Notes under the pieces: model-generated
What the model saw: only the letters and a program-made list of their open reading frames with translations
The model's database searches: none
Told to the model about the DNA's origin: nothing
Program-made: the position numbers and the translations under genes
Shown here: positions 7,573 to 15,860 of the stretch, one piece after another
Numbering within the stretch: position 1 is the first letter of the stretch
Layout of the letters: each line of letters begins with the position of its first letter
Assembly: GCA_019113125.1 (NCBI GenBank)
Contig: DXIA01000012.1
Span: 1 to 23,009, forward strand
DNA length: 23,009 bases
From: Candidatus Pygmaiobacter gallistercoris
GTDB taxonomy: Bacteria; Bacillota; Clostridia; Oscillospirales; Ruminococcaceae
Direction of reading: 5' to 3'

Positions 7573-8852
7573 TCAGGATTCTCAGAGCGAGCGAGGTCTC
7601 GACCGACAAGATCCTCAACCGGGACATCCGGGCGGAGGAGGATGTCTCCCGGATCGTCGACGAGATCATCGCGCGGGTGCGCGCCGAGGGGGACGCCGCC
7701 CTGTTTGACTACGCGGAAAAACTCGACCGGGCGAAACTGACCGCCCTCGAGGTGACGGCGGAGGAGATCGAGGCCGGCTGGCAGGCGGTGGGGGAGGAGT
7801 TCCGCAAGACCCTGACCCTCGCCCGGCAGAACATCGCCGCGTTTCACCGCCGGCAGCTGCACGACGACTTTGTCATCACCGACCAGCCGGGCATTCTCCT
7901 CGGCCAGCGGTACACCCCGATCGAGCGGGTCGGGGTCTATGTGCCGGGCGGCACCGCGAGCTATCCCAGCACCGTGCTGATGGACGTCGTGCCGGCCAAG
8001 CTCGCCGGGGTGAAGGAGATCGTGATGGTCACCCCGCCGGCGCCGGACGGCAGCATCAAGCCGGAGATCCTCGCTGCGGCGAAGGTCGCAGGGGTGGACC
8101 GGATCTTCAAGCTCGGGGGCGCCGGCGCGGTGGCGGCTCTCGCCTACGGGACAAAGAGCGTGCCGAAGGTGGACAAGATCGTCGGCCCCGGCAACATCTT
8201 TGTCGCGACCGCAAAGCGGAAGGTCTTCGGTCTGGTCGACATCGACATGATCGCCGGCCCGAGCGAGATCCTGGTGGTCGCGGACGGCGGCTGCAATCCC
8301 GCCTGGGTCGCGGCCGACCTGCTCAGCCAGGCCGAGCACGACAAGCTCGCCAGCGCGGTGCTGGTCACCGACAGCGAGGAACTCGCGCATGCAGTCGCGG
8401 CCGAGCTCGAGCGGCAGCTCGCCCTGCTGCCCCGGCGGGAGATCGCGGCGGCGAGCATCGAGGCGAACGGCAAGATCATCCTCACCGAATCGCTCGAAGA
8501 GGCGGTCAAGATCGCGAATCTGATTGCACCCGAGCACCTCGAGCTCTCGGTCGCCGATCCGTTTGCGCTGCTGCCCGGCGTCAAGAATGCCGGCAGCATC
8601 TTCCTCGGCCGGCATGTGCCGGAGGCGCTCGGCGACTATCTCGCCGGCCCGAACCACACGCTGCCCACCAGCGGCACCGCCCGGTTCTCGAGCCCGCTCG
8701 GGGTGGACGACTTCGTCAAGCGGAGCAGTTTTCTGTACTACAGCCCCGACGCCCTCGAAAAGGTCGCCGACCGGGTGGTGGATTTCGCGCAGCGGGAGGG
8801 GCTTGACGCCCACGGCCGCAGCGTCGCAATCCGCTTTCAGAAGGGAGAATAA
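7569..8852 (+). CDS. hisD: Histidinol dehydrogenase
   Basis: A 427-residue enzyme for the last two steps: histidinol to histidinal to histidine with 2 NAD+. The catalytic pair Glu322-His323 (PEHLEL) is present. The zinc ligands match the family: Gln254 and His257 (SQAEHD), Asp356 and His415. Conserved stretches [15 protein letters not shown] (124-138), [14 protein letters not shown] (203-216) and [14 protein letters not shown] (360-373) are intact. The length equals the usual 425-435. The start overlaps hisG as ATGA. A GC hairpin follows before hisC. Confidence 0.97.
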   Translation: MIRILRASEVSTDKILNRDIRAEEDVSRIVDEIIARVRAEGDAALFDYAEKLDRAKLTALEVTAEEIEAGWQAVGEEFRKTLTLARQNIAAFHRRQLHDDFVITDQPGILLGQRYTPIERVGVYVPGGTASYPSTVLMDVVPAKLAGVKEIVMVTPPAPDGSIKPEILAAAKVAGVDRIFKLGGAGAVAALAYGTKSVPKVDKIVGPGNIFVATAKRKVFGLVDIDMIAGPSEILVVADGGCNPAWVAADLLSQAEHDKLASAVLVTDSEELAHAVAAELERQLALLPRREIAAASIEANGKIILTESLEEAVKIANLIAPEHLELSVADPFALLPGVKNAGSIFLGRHVPEALGDYLAGPNHTLPTSGTARFSSPLGVDDFVKRSSFLYYSPDALEKVADRVVDFAQREGLDAHGRSVAIRFQKGE

Positions 8853-8857
8853 AAAGA

Positions 8858-8876
8858 CCGGCGGCGGTGCCGCCGG
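8858..8876 (+). other. Intercistronic hairpin between hisD and hisC
   Basis: CCGGCGGC (8858-8865), loop GGT, GCCGCCGG (8869-8876), a perfect 8-base GC stem. It has no T run, so it is not a normal terminator. It ends 4 bases before the hisC ribosome-binding site (GGAGG, 8881-8885) and may affect mRNA stability or hisC translation. Confidence 0.5.
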
Positions 8877-8893
8877 GTGAGGAGGAGTATCAG

Positions 8894-9964
8894 ATGAGCC
8901 GGTTTCTCAGCCAGAAATTCGCGTCGATCGAGCCCTATGTGCCGGGGGAACAGCCGCAGGGGCGCCAGTACATCAAGCTGAACACCAACGAGAGTCCCTA
9001 TCCCCCCGCGCCGGGGGTGATCGCGGCGATCAACAGTGAGGAGGTCGCAAAGCTGCGGCTCTACTCCGACCCCGACGCCCGGCCGCTGGTCGCGGCGATC
9101 GCCCGTCGGTTCGGGGTGGGGGAGGATCAGGTCTTTGTCGGCAACGGCAGCGACGAGGTGCTCGCCTTCTCCTTCCTCGCGTTCGGTGGGGAGGAAAAGC
9201 GGTTCCGGTTCCCCGCGCTGAGCTACGGGTTCTACCCGGTCTTCGCCCGGCTGTTCGGGGTGAAATACGAGGCGGTGCCGCTGCGGGCGGATTTCACGAT
9301 CGACCCCGCCGACTACATCGGCTGCGGGACGAACGTCGTGCTGGCCAACCCCAACGCCCCGACCGGCCTCGCGCTGGGACTGGATGTGATCGAGGAGATC
9401 CTCCGCTCGAATCCCGACAGCGTCGTGGTGGTGGATGAGGCCTATGTCGACTTCGGCGGGGAGAGCGCGGCAAAACTGCTCGAAAAATACGACAATCTGC
9501 TGGTGGTCCAGACCTTCTCGAAGTCCCGCTGCCTCGCCGGCATGCGGATCGGGTTTGCGCTGGGCAGCCCTGACCTGATCGGGGACCTGCAGCGGATGAA
9601 GTTCAGTTTCAACCCCTACAACCTCGACCGGCTCGCGATCCTCGCCGGCACTGCGGCGATGGAGGACGAGGCGTATCTCAAAAGCTGTACCGAAAAGGTC
9701 TGCGCCACCCGCCGGCGGGTCACCGACCGGCTGCGGGAGATGGGGTTTGAGGTGCTCGAGAGCAAGACCAACTTCGTCTTCGCGAAAAAGCCGGGCCTTC
9801 CCGGCACGCGGCTCTTTGCCGGGCTGCGGGAGCGGGGGATCCTGGTGCGGCACTGGGACGACCCGCTGATTGTGGATTATCTGCGGATCTCGATCGGCAG
9901 CGACGCCGAGATGGACACCTTCCTCTCCGCCGTCCGCGAGATACTGGAGGAGGATGCAAAATGA
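8894..9964 (+). CDS. hisC: Histidinol-phosphate aminotransferase
   Basis: A 356-residue class I/II PLP enzyme converting imidazole-acetol phosphate and glutamate to histidinol phosphate. The PLP lysine is Lys210 in TFSKSRCLAGMRIGF. The cofactor-binding NPNAPTG (152-158) and VVDEAYVDF with Asp181 are present, and the N-terminal LNTNESPYPP is typical of HisC. The ATG at 8894 has GGAGG 8 bases upstream; an earlier in-frame start at 8867 would fall inside the preceding hairpin and before that site. The stop overlaps the hisB start as ATGA. Confidence 0.95.
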   Translation: MSRFLSQKFASIEPYVPGEQPQGRQYIKLNTNESPYPPAPGVIAAINSEEVAKLRLYSDPDARPLVAAIARRFGVGEDQVFVGNGSDEVLAFSFLAFGGEEKRFRFPALSYGFYPVFARLFGVKYEAVPLRADFTIDPADYIGCGTNVVLANPNAPTGLALGLDVIEEILRSNPDSVVVVDEAYVDFGGESAAKLLEKYDNLLVVQTFSKSRCLAGMRIGFALGSPDLIGDLQRMKFSFNPYNLDRLAILAGTAAMEDEAYLKSCTEKVCATRRRVTDRLREMGFEVLESKTNFVFAKKPGLPGTRLFAGLRERGILVRHWDDPLIVDYLRISIGSDAEMDTFLSAVREILEEDAK

Positions 9965-10545
9965 GACAGGCAACCGTTGCCCGCAAGACGAATGAGACCG
10001 ACATCCAGCTCACCCTCACCCTCGAGGGGGAGACCAGCCGGATCGACACCGGCTGCGGCTTTCTCGACCACATGCTCGAGCTGTTCGCCCGGCACGGCGG
10101 ATTCGGCCTCGAGCTGAGCTGCAAGGGGGACACCCGGGTCGACTACCACCACACGGTGGAGGACATCGGCATCGTGCTGGGCGAGGCGTTCCGGCAGGCG
10201 CTCGGGGACAAGCGGGGGATCAACCGGTACGGCAGTTTCCTGCTGCCGATGGACGAGGCGCTGGTGCTGGTCGCGGTGGATCTCTCGGGCCGGACCACCT
10301 GCTGCTGCGAGCTGCAGCTGCCGGCGCCGAAGGTCGGGGATTTCGACACCGAGCTCGGCGAGGAGTTCTTTCTCGGGTTCTGCCGCGGCGGGGAGTTCAC
10401 CCTCCACCTGCGGCAGCTGGCGGGGAAGAACACCCACCACATCCTCGAGGCGGCGTTCAAGGGATTCGGCCGGGCGATGGCGATCGCGGTGGCGCTGGAC
10501 AGCCGCCACCCCGACACGCTGCCCAGCACCAAGGGTGTGCTCTGA
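9961..10545 (+). CDS. hisB: Imidazoleglycerol-phosphate dehydratase
   Basis: A 194-residue monofunctional dehydratase that makes imidazole-acetol phosphate. It has the two repeated metal-binding motifs of the family: DYHHTVEDIGIVLGEA (about 61-76) and KNTHHILEAAFKGFGRAM (about 157-174). TGCGFLDHMLELFARHG (about 31-47) carries the conserved FLDHM. There is no N-terminal phosphatase domain as in the fused enzyme of enterobacteria, so the phosphatase step is separate and is supplied by the PHP gene at 13367. Translation is probably coupled to hisC through the 4-base overlap; GGAGGAGG lies upstream. Confidence 0.96.
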   Translation: MRQATVARKTNETDIQLTLTLEGETSRIDTGCGFLDHMLELFARHGGFGLELSCKGDTRVDYHHTVEDIGIVLGEAFRQALGDKRGINRYGSFLLPMDEALVLVAVDLSGRTTCCCELQLPAPKVGDFDTELGEEFFLGFCRGGEFTLHLRQLAGKNTHHILEAAFKGFGRAMAIAVALDSRHPDTLPSTKGVL

Positions 10546-10569
10546 GCCGATTTGAGAGGAGGAAAACCG

Positions 10570-11181
10570 ATGATTGCGATTATTGATTACGGGGTGGGAA
10601 ACCTGTTCAGTCTCTCCTCCAGCCTGCGGTACCTCGGGCTGGAGACGACGGTCACCGCCGACGCGAAGGAGCTCGAGCGGGCGGACCGGATCATTCTGCC
10701 GGGGGTCGGCGCCTTTGCCGACGCGATTGCAAAGCTGCGCAGCACCGGGCTGGTGGACACCATCCGGGCGCAGGCGGCCGCCGGCAAGCCGCTGCTCGGC
10801 ATCTGCCTTGGGATGCAGCTGCTGTTTGACAAGAGCTACGAGTACGGCGAGCACGAGGGGCTCGGCCTGGTGCCGGGTCAGGTGGTGCCGCTGGCCGACC
10901 GGCTGCCGGCGGGGCTGAAGGTCCCCCACATCGGCTGGAACCGGCTGCAGATCCTGCGCAAAGAGGACCCGCTGTTCAAATACTCCGGCGATGAGGACTA
11001 CGTCTACTATGTCCACAGCTACTATGCCGACAACTGCGCCGAGAGCACCCTTGCGGTCAGCGAGTACGGCATCCCGGTCACCGGGGTGGTCCGCTGCGGC
11101 AGCGTGCTTGGCACCCAGTTCCACCCCGAGAAGAGCGGCGAGGCCGGGCTGCGGCTGCTGCGCGCCTTCAGCGAGCTTTGA
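10570..11181 (+). CDS. hisH: Imidazole glycerol phosphate synthase, glutaminase subunit
   Basis: A 203-residue class I glutamine amidotransferase. It supplies ammonia to HisF. The catalytic triad is visible: Cys79 in LLGICLGMQLLF, and His185 with Glu187 in GTQFHPEKSGEAG. The N-terminal IAIIDYGVGNLFSL is diagnostic. The ATG at 10570 has GAGAGGAGG 7 bases upstream; a frame start at 10552 precedes that site. The stop is immediately followed by the hisA ribosome-binding site. Confidence 0.96.
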   Translation: MIAIIDYGVGNLFSLSSSLRYLGLETTVTADAKELERADRIILPGVGAFADAIAKLRSTGLVDTIRAQAAAGKPLLGICLGMQLLFDKSYEYGEHEGLGLVPGQVVPLADRLPAGLKVPHIGWNRLQILRKEDPLFKYSGDEDYVYYVHSYYADNCAESTLAVSEYGIPVTGVVRCGSVLGTQFHPEKSGEAGLRLLRAFSEL

Positions 11182-11195
11182 GGAGGTGGCGGGAA

Positions 11196-11933
11196 GTGGA
11201 ACTGTTTCCTGCAATCGACCTGCGGGGCGGCAAAGCGGTGCGGCTGGTGCAGGGGGACTATGACCAGATGACGGTCTACAGCGACCAGCCCTGGGAGGTG
11301 GCACAGGCGTTCCGCCGCCAGGGCGGGCGGAACCTGCATCTGGTCGACCTCGACGGCGCCAAGGAGGGCGCACCGGTCAATCTTGAGACGATCCGGCGGA
11401 TCGTCTCGGCCGGGGGATTCTTCGTCGAGGTCGGCGGAGGCATCCGGACCGAGCAGCGGGTGGCGGAATATCTCGAGATGGGGGTTTCCCGGGTGATCCT
11501 CGGCACCGCCGCGGTCACCGACCCCGCCTTTCTCGACCGGATGGTCGCGAGGTACGGCGGGCGGATCGTGGTCGGGGTGGACGCGCGGGACGGCCGGGTC
11601 GCCACCCACGGCTGGCTCGAGACGACCGAACTGGACAGCTTTGCCTTCTGCCGGGATCTGCGCCGGCGAGGGGTACAGACGGTGATCTACACCGATATTT
11701 CCCGGGACGGCAAGCTCGCCGGCACCAACCTCGAGGCCTACCGCAGGCTCTGCGGCATCGAGGGGCTCGAGGTGGTGGCGAGCGGCGGCATCAGTGCGCT
11801 GGAGGAACTGCGTCAGCTCGACGCGATGGGGGTCGCCGGGGCGATCCTCGGCAAGGCGCTTTACACCGGCAGACTGCGTCTGGACGAGGCGGTCGCGCTG
11901 GTACAGAATCAAGCGGGGAGGAGAGAACGATGA
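11196..11933 (+). CDS. hisA: ProFAR isomerase HisA
   Basis: A 245-residue (beta/alpha)8 barrel that isomerises ProFAR to PRFAR. The first catalytic Asp is Asp8 (FPAIDLRGGKAVRL). The second is in the YTDISRDG motif after strand 5, and phosphate-binding loops GGGIR and ASGGIS are present. I choose the GTG at 11196: GAGGAGG (11180-11186), overlapping the hisH stop, lies 9 bases upstream and the protein then begins MELFPAIDL as in homologues. A TTG at 11178 is in frame but precedes the ribosome-binding site. The end overlaps hisF by 4 bases. Confidence 0.93.
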   Translation: MELFPAIDLRGGKAVRLVQGDYDQMTVYSDQPWEVAQAFRRQGGRNLHLVDLDGAKEGAPVNLETIRRIVSAGGFFVEVGGGIRTEQRVAEYLEMGVSRVILGTAAVTDPAFLDRMVARYGGRIVVGVDARDGRVATHGWLETTELDSFAFCRDLRRRGVQTVIYTDISRDGKLAGTNLEAYRRLCGIEGLEVVASGGISALEELRQLDAMGVAGAILGKALYTGRLRLDEAVALVQNQAGRRER

Positions 11934-12688
11934 TCACAAAGCGGATTATCCCCTGTCTCGATGTGCGGGACGGCCGGGTGGTCAAGGGGGTCAACTTTGA
12001 AGGGGTGCAGGACGTCGCCGATCCGGTCGAGATGGCCCGGTTTTACAACCAGGCCGGGGCGGATGAGCTGGTCTTCTACGACATCACCGCCAGCGTCGAG
12101 GGGCGGGGCATCTTCACCGAGGTGCTGCGCCGGGTCGCGAGCGAGATCTTCATCCCGCTGACCGTCGGCGGCGGCATCCGGACATTGGACGACTTCGACC
12201 GGGTGCTCAAGTGCGGCGCGGACAAGGTCAGCGTCAACAGCGGCGCGATCGCCGACCCCGACCTGATCCCCCGCGCGGCCCAGCGGTACGGCGACCAGTG
12301 CGTCGTGCTGAGCATGGACATCAAGCGGGTGGACGGCAGGTTCATGCTGTTTGCAAAAGGCGGCCGGGTCAACACCGGCATCGACGCGCTGGAATGGGCC
12401 GAGCGCGGGGTGGCAAACGGCGCCGGGGAGATCGTCGCCAACAGCATCGATACCGATGGGGTCAAGGGCGGCTTTGATCTCGAGCTGCTCGACGCCCTCG
12501 CCGCCCGGGTGGACGTGCCGATCATCGCCAGCGGCGGCGCCGGCAGGATGGAGGATTTCGCCGAGCTGTTCTGCAACCACCCGGGGGTGGACGCCGGCCT
12601 CGCGGCCAGCATCTTCCACCGCAAGGAGGTTGAGATCGGCGCCCTCAAGCGGTATCTGCGGGAAAAGGGCGTCGAGATGCGGCTGTGA
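11930..12688 (+). CDS. hisF: Imidazole glycerol phosphate synthase, cyclase subunit
   Basis: A 252-residue barrel enzyme pairing with HisH. It converts PRFAR and ammonia to imidazole glycerol phosphate and AICAR. Catalytic Asp11 sits in [16 protein letters not shown]; the second Asp is in [30 protein letters not shown] and the GGGIRTLDD phosphate loop are typical. The start overlaps hisA (ATGA), with GGGGAGGAG upstream. A 40-base gap with a short hairpin (TGCCC-GGCA-GGGCA) separates it from hisIE. Confidence 0.97.
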   Translation: MITKRIIPCLDVRDGRVVKGVNFEGVQDVADPVEMARFYNQAGADELVFYDITASVEGRGIFTEVLRRVASEIFIPLTVGGGIRTLDDFDRVLKCGADKVSVNSGAIADPDLIPRAAQRYGDQCVVLSMDIKRVDGRFMLFAKGGRVNTGIDALEWAERGVANGAGEIVANSIDTDGVKGGFDLELLDALAARVDVPIIASGGAGRMEDFAELFCNHPGVDAGLAASIFHRKEVEIGALKRYLREKGVEMRL

Positions 12689-12728
12689 CAAAAGAATCTG
12701 CCCGGCAGGGCAAAAGGGAGTAATTGCG

Positions 12729-13370
12729 ATGTCTGTTGAACTCAAGTTTGATGAAAAGGGGCTGATCCCTGCGATCGTGCAGGATCACTATACCAGAGAG
12801 GTGCTCACCCTCGCCTATATGAACGCCGAGAGCCTGGCGATCAGCGTCGCCGAGGGCCGCACCTGTTTCTACAGCCGCAGCCGCCAGTGTCTCTGGCGCA
12901 AGGGGGAGACCAGCGGCAACATCCAGCGGATCGTCTCGATCACCGCCGACTGTGACGCCGACGCGCTGGTGGTGGATGTCATCAAGAGCGGCCCCGCCTG
13001 CCACACCGGCGCCGAGAGCTGTTTCTTTCAGCCGGTCTACCTCAGCGAGGAGCTGAAACCCTTCTGCTATGAGGGGCTCTACAAGCTGATCGCCGGCCGC
13101 AAGAGCGACCCCAAGGAGGGCAGCTACACCAGCTACCTCTTCGACAAGGGGATCGAGAAGATCCTCAAGAAGGTCGGGGAGGAGAGCACCGAGGTCATCA
13201 TCGCCGGGACCAAGCGGGACCGGGAGGAGACCATCTTTGAGCTCGCCGACCTCACCTACCACCTGATGGTGCTGATGGTCGAGGCGGGCATCTCGATCCA
13301 GGATCTCACCGCCGAGCTCGAGAAACGCCATGTCATCGACCACAAGGTCAAGCAGGAGCGGATGCAATGA
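12729..13370 (+). CDS. hisIE: Bifunctional phosphoribosyl-AMP cyclohydrolase / phosphoribosyl-ATP pyrophosphatase
   Basis: A 213-residue fusion for steps 2 and 3 of the pathway. Residues 1-105 are the HisI domain. The Mg2+ aspartates are Asp74, Asp76 and Asp78 (DCDAD), and the zinc cysteines are Cys75, Cys91 and Cys98 ([13 protein letters not shown]). [16 protein letters not shown] is the conserved substrate loop. Residues about 115-213 are the HisE domain ([20 protein letters not shown], then [18 protein letters not shown]), with its acidic metal-binding helices. The ATG at 12729 has AGGGAG 8 bases upstream. The stop overlaps the next gene as ATGA. The symbol hisI is also used for this fusion. 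Confidence 0.96.
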   Translation: MSVELKFDEKGLIPAIVQDHYTREVLTLAYMNAESLAISVAEGRTCFYSRSRQCLWRKGETSGNIQRIVSITADCDADALVVDVIKSGPACHTGAESCFFQPVYLSEELKPFCYEGLYKLIAGRKSDPKEGSYTSYLFDKGIEKILKKVGEESTEVIIAGTKRDREETIFELADLTYHLMVLMVEAGISIQDLTAELEKRHVIDHKVKQERMQ

Positions 13371-14212
13371 GCGGGGAGAAACTGCGGCTGCCCCGCACCA
13401 GCGTCCACACCCACACCACCTTCTGCGACGGGGAGAACACCCCCGCCGAGATGGCGGCAGCGGCAAAGCGGGCAGGGCTTGGGACGCTCGGCTTTTCGGT
13501 CCACGCCTATGTCCCGCAGGAGGACTTCGGGCTGCCCCCCGCCCGGATGGGGGAGTACTGCGCCGAGATCCACCGGCTGCAGTCGGAGTATGAGGGAGAG
13601 CTGGAGATCCTCTGCGGCATCGAGCTGGACACCCAGACCCCGCCGGAGCAGCTGGAGCAGGCAAAAAAACTCGATTACCGGATCGGCAGCTGCCACGCGG
13701 TGCAGGACGCCGCCGGCCGCTTTTGGACGGTGGACGACACCCCCGAGCTGTTTGACGCCTGCATCCGGGAGGGGTTTGACGGGGACCCGATGGCGATGGC
13801 GCGGGCCTACTACGAGCAGTTTGTCCCCTGGGTGGGCAGGCTGGGGCCCGAGATTGTCGGCCACCTTGACCTGATCTCCAAGTTCAACCGGGGCGGGCGG
13901 TTCTTTGATGAGGAATCCCCCCGCTACCGCTCCCTCTGCCTCGAGGCGGTCGAGGGGATTCTGCGGTCCGACCTGGTGCTGGAGGTCAACACCGGGGCGA
14001 TCGGCCGCGGCTGGCAGGACCGGCCCTACCCGTCGGCCTTTCTGCTGCGGCGGATCCGGGAGGTCGGCGGGCGGGTGACCGTCACCGCCGACGCCCACAG
14101 CGCCGCCGGGCTGACCTGCTGGTTCGACGAGGCGCTCGCGCTGCTGCGGCAGATCGGCTTTGGCTCGATCTGGGAGCTGACCGCACAGGGCTGGGTCGAA
14201 GAGGCGATCTGA
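13367..14212 (+). CDS. hisK: Histidinol-phosphatase, PHP family
   Basis: A 281-residue PHP-domain phosphatase that hydrolyses histidinol phosphate to histidinol. It is called HisK or HisJ in Firmicutes. Metal-binding motifs are in order: [17 protein letters not shown] (His14, His16 and downstream Asp21), [32 protein letters not shown] and the C-terminal TADAHSA. The length matches the family (about 260-285). Its place at the end of the his operon, with a monofunctional HisB, strongly supports the function. It is probably translationally coupled to hisIE through the ATGA overlap. It is the last gene before the operon terminator. Confidence 0.92.
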   Translation: MSGEKLRLPRTSVHTHTTFCDGENTPAEMAAAAKRAGLGTLGFSVHAYVPQEDFGLPPARMGEYCAEIHRLQSEYEGELEILCGIELDTQTPPEQLEQAKKLDYRIGSCHAVQDAAGRFWTVDDTPELFDACIREGFDGDPMAMARAYYEQFVPWVGRLGPEIVGHLDLISKFNRGGRFFDEESPRYRSLCLEAVEGILRSDLVLEVNTGAIGRGWQDRPYPSAFLLRRIREVGGRVTVTADAHSAAGLTCWFDEALALLRQIGFGSIWELTAQGWVEEAI

Positions 14213-14219
14213 AGACAAC

Positions 14220-14254
14220 AAAGACCGGAAGGAGAGATTCCTTCCGGTCTTTTT
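14220..14254. terminator. Terminator of the his operon, shared with the convergent ROK gene
   Basis: A 13-base perfect stem (AAGACCGGAAGGA at 14221-14233, TCCTTCCGGTCTT at 14239-14251), loop GAGAT, T run to 14254. It lies 8 bases after the hisK stop and directly beyond the ROK stop on the other strand. Confidence 0.9.
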
Positions 14255-14258
14255 GTGT

Positions 14259-15434
14259 TCAGGGAAGAGGAAACCGCGGCAGCTTGCCCGAGAGCATCCG
14301 GTCGACGAAGATCAGCGCGGCCCCGATCGCCAGCGAGTTGCCCGAGATATCGTCGATCTTCAAAAATCCGCCGTCCCCCTGCAGCGACGGGTGGGAGACG
14401 ACCTTCTGCTCGAGCACCGGCAGATATTCCTTGAGGTAGTGGGCGATCTTGCCCCCGATGATGATATCCATATCCAGCGCCAGCCGGATATTGCCCACCG
14501 CCTGGGCAAAGTAGTCGAGGTAGGAGTCCCACTGCTGGGCATAGAGGGGATCGCCCTCCCGCACCCGGGTGAAGAACTGATCGAGATCGTCGTCCGAGCG
14601 GGCGAACAGGTTGGACAGCGCGCAGTAGGCAGACCAGCAGCCCCGCCCGCCGCAGAAACAGGGCTTGCCGTCCGGCACCAGCACCATGTGCCCGAAGGCG
14701 CCGACCTTGCGGTGGGCGCTGGTACCCTGAAAGATGTGGCTGTCGACGATCAGCGAGCCGGCAACGCCGTTGTCGGTGACGATGATGTAGACGGCATCCT
14801 GGATCCCGTGGGTGCGCCAGACCGCGCCGAACCCGGCGGTGTTGGCGGCATTCTCGATCTGGATGTCGAAGTCGAAGTACTGCCGGATATTGCCCAGCGG
14901 CTCGTTGCGCAGCCCCAGCACCACCGCCCGCTCGATCGAGCTGCCGTCCCAGGTCAGCTCGCCGGGAAATGCGATGCCGACCCCGAGAATCCGCGGCAGC
15001 GCGGGCTCGGCGTCCACCAGCTCATGGATGGTGCGGTTCATTGTGCACCAGTAGGCGGGGGTGTTCTCAAACGGCAGCCGGATGGTCCGCTCCCGCAGGA
15101 TCTTTCCCATCATGTCGATGACCACGATCGAGATATGGTGCTTGCGGATCTCGACCCCCACCGAGTGAAAGGCGTCCCGGTTAAAGGCGACCGTCCGGGG
15201 CTTGCGGCCGCCGGAGGACTCCATCTCCTCCCCCTCGATCACCAGGTCCTGCTCCTTGAAGGCCTGCAATGCCTGGGTGATGGTGGGAGAGCTCAGTTTC
15301 AGCTCGTTGCGCAGGGACAGCTGGGTCTGCGGTCCATGCCAGTAGAGCTGCTGCAGAATCCTCTGTTCGTTGATCAGACGGACCGAAATATTGCTGAACT
15401 TTTTTGTCAAGATCAGCTTTTGCTGATTTGCCAT
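14259..15434 (-). CDS. ROK family transcriptional regulator
   Basis: A 391-residue NagC/XylR-type regulator. Residues about 15-65 form a winged helix-turn-helix (LRNELKLSSPTITQALQAFKEQDLV). The rest is a ROK domain with the zinc site His249 (GAFGHM), Cys259, Cys261 and Cys266 (CFCGGRGC). The ENDAN sugar-kinase motif reads ENAANTAG (194-201), so the catalytic Asp is replaced by Ala. It probably senses a sugar rather than phosphorylating it. I choose the ATG at 15434 (MANQQKL), with a weak GGGGGG about 10 bases upstream; GTG codons at 15443 and 15452 are alternatives. It lies just past the sugar operon on the same strand but has its own promoter. Likely targets are that operon, pgmB and itself (inference). 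Confidence 0.9.
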   Translation of the reverse strand: MANQQKLILTKKFSNISVRLINEQRILQQLYWHGPQTQLSLRNELKLSSPTITQALQAFKEQDLVIEGEEMESSGGRKPRTVAFNRDAFHSVGVEIRKHHISIVVIDMMGKILRERTIRLPFENTPAYWCTMNRTIHELVDAEPALPRILGVGIAFPGELTWDGSSIERAVVLGLRNEPLGNIRQYFDFDIQIENAANTAGFGAVWRTHGIQDAVYIIVTDNGVAGSLIVDSHIFQGTSAHRKVGAFGHMVLVPDGKPCFCGGRGCWSAYCALSNLFARSDDDLDQFFTRVREGDPLYAQQWDSYLDYFAQAVGNIRLALDMDIIIGGKIAHYLKEYLPVLEQKVVSHPSLQGDGGFLKIDDISGNSLAIGAALIFVDRMLSGKLPRFPLP

Positions 15435-15469
15435 TGCTGACACACCCCCCACGCGGATAAGAAAAACAT

Positions 15470-15479
15470 TTTTGCAAAA
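15470..15479. promoter_or_regulatory. TTTTGCAAAA palindrome, candidate ROK operator
   Basis: A perfect 10-base palindrome that falls at about +7 to +16 of the predicted ROK transcript. The same palindrome is at 21401-21410 in the pgmB/ABC control region. This suggests autoregulation. Confidence 0.45.
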
Positions 15480-15492
15480 CTATTTTTACTTT

Positions 15493-15521
15493 ATTGTAAC
15501 AAATCAGCCGGGCGAATACAA
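15493..15521 (-). promoter_or_regulatory. Putative ROK gene promoter
   Basis: On the minus strand TTGTAT (15521-15516), an exact 17-base spacer, TACAAT (15498-15493). The -35 lies in the loop of the upstream operon's terminator hairpin. Confidence 0.6.
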
Positions 15522-15537
15522 GCCACCCGGCTGATTT
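15501..15537 (-). terminator. Terminator of the sugar operon
   Basis: A 12-base perfect inverted repeat (AAATCAGCCGGG at 15501-15512, CCCGGCTGATTT at 15526-15537) with a 13-base loop, 14 bases beyond the stop of the small membrane gene. On the minus strand it is followed by GTTA. The T tract is just the three T ending the stem plus GTT, so it may leak into the ROK gene. Confidence 0.65.
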
Positions 15538-15551
15538 GCAGCAGCAGAAAT

Positions 15552-15848
15552 TCAGCTGATCACCTGCAGATACCGCGCAGCGGTTCCGCGGGCAATTTCT
15601 TTTTTGCGATTGATGAAATAGAGAATATAGTCGGCCAGAACCATCGCGGCGTTGAACAGATAGAAGTAGAGCGCCGGGTCACGGGAGTAGGTCAGCTTGT
15701 GCAGAATGCCGAAGACATAGGCCAGCAGGATCATCGACAGAAAGAGCAGGTTTTTGCCCTTGGTCGATCGGGTGCGCAGGCTGTTATAGACGTTCAGCGG
15801 CCAGGCGAACCCGAAACAGATGATCATCAGCACTTCAAAGATGGACAT
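15552..15848 (-). CDS. Small three-helix membrane protein, SemiSWEET/PQ-loop-like
   Basis: A 98-residue protein with three predicted membrane helices (about 3-22, 33-51, 57-78) and a basic C-terminal tail. The first helix ends in AWPLNVYNSLRTRSTKGKNL. This has the shape of a PQ-loop/SemiSWEET motif (Pro, a few residues, basic loop, Ser/Thr-Lys-Gly, then a second helix starting LLFL), but the canonical PQ pair is PL here. Size and three-helix layout match SemiSWEETs, which work as dimers and move sugars. The start at 15848 has a GGGGG site next to the stop of the GH3 gene 12 bases upstream, so it is the last gene of that operon. The assignment is tentative; the safe call is a conserved small membrane protein. 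It could also be a scaffold or have a role unrelated to transport. Confidence 0.75.
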   Translation of the reverse strand: MSIFEVLMIICFGFAWPLNVYNSLRTRSTKGKNLLFLSMILLAYVFGILHKLTYSRDPALYFYLFNAAMVLADYILYFINRKKEIARGTAARYLQVIS

Positions 15849-15860
15849 TGCAACGCCCCC

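Noticed and set aside
7317..11373. Long minus-strand open frames opposite hisD, hisC, hisB and hisH
   Set aside because: They are antisense shadows of recognised his genes. They are produced by GC-rich third positions and have no motifs or start signals.
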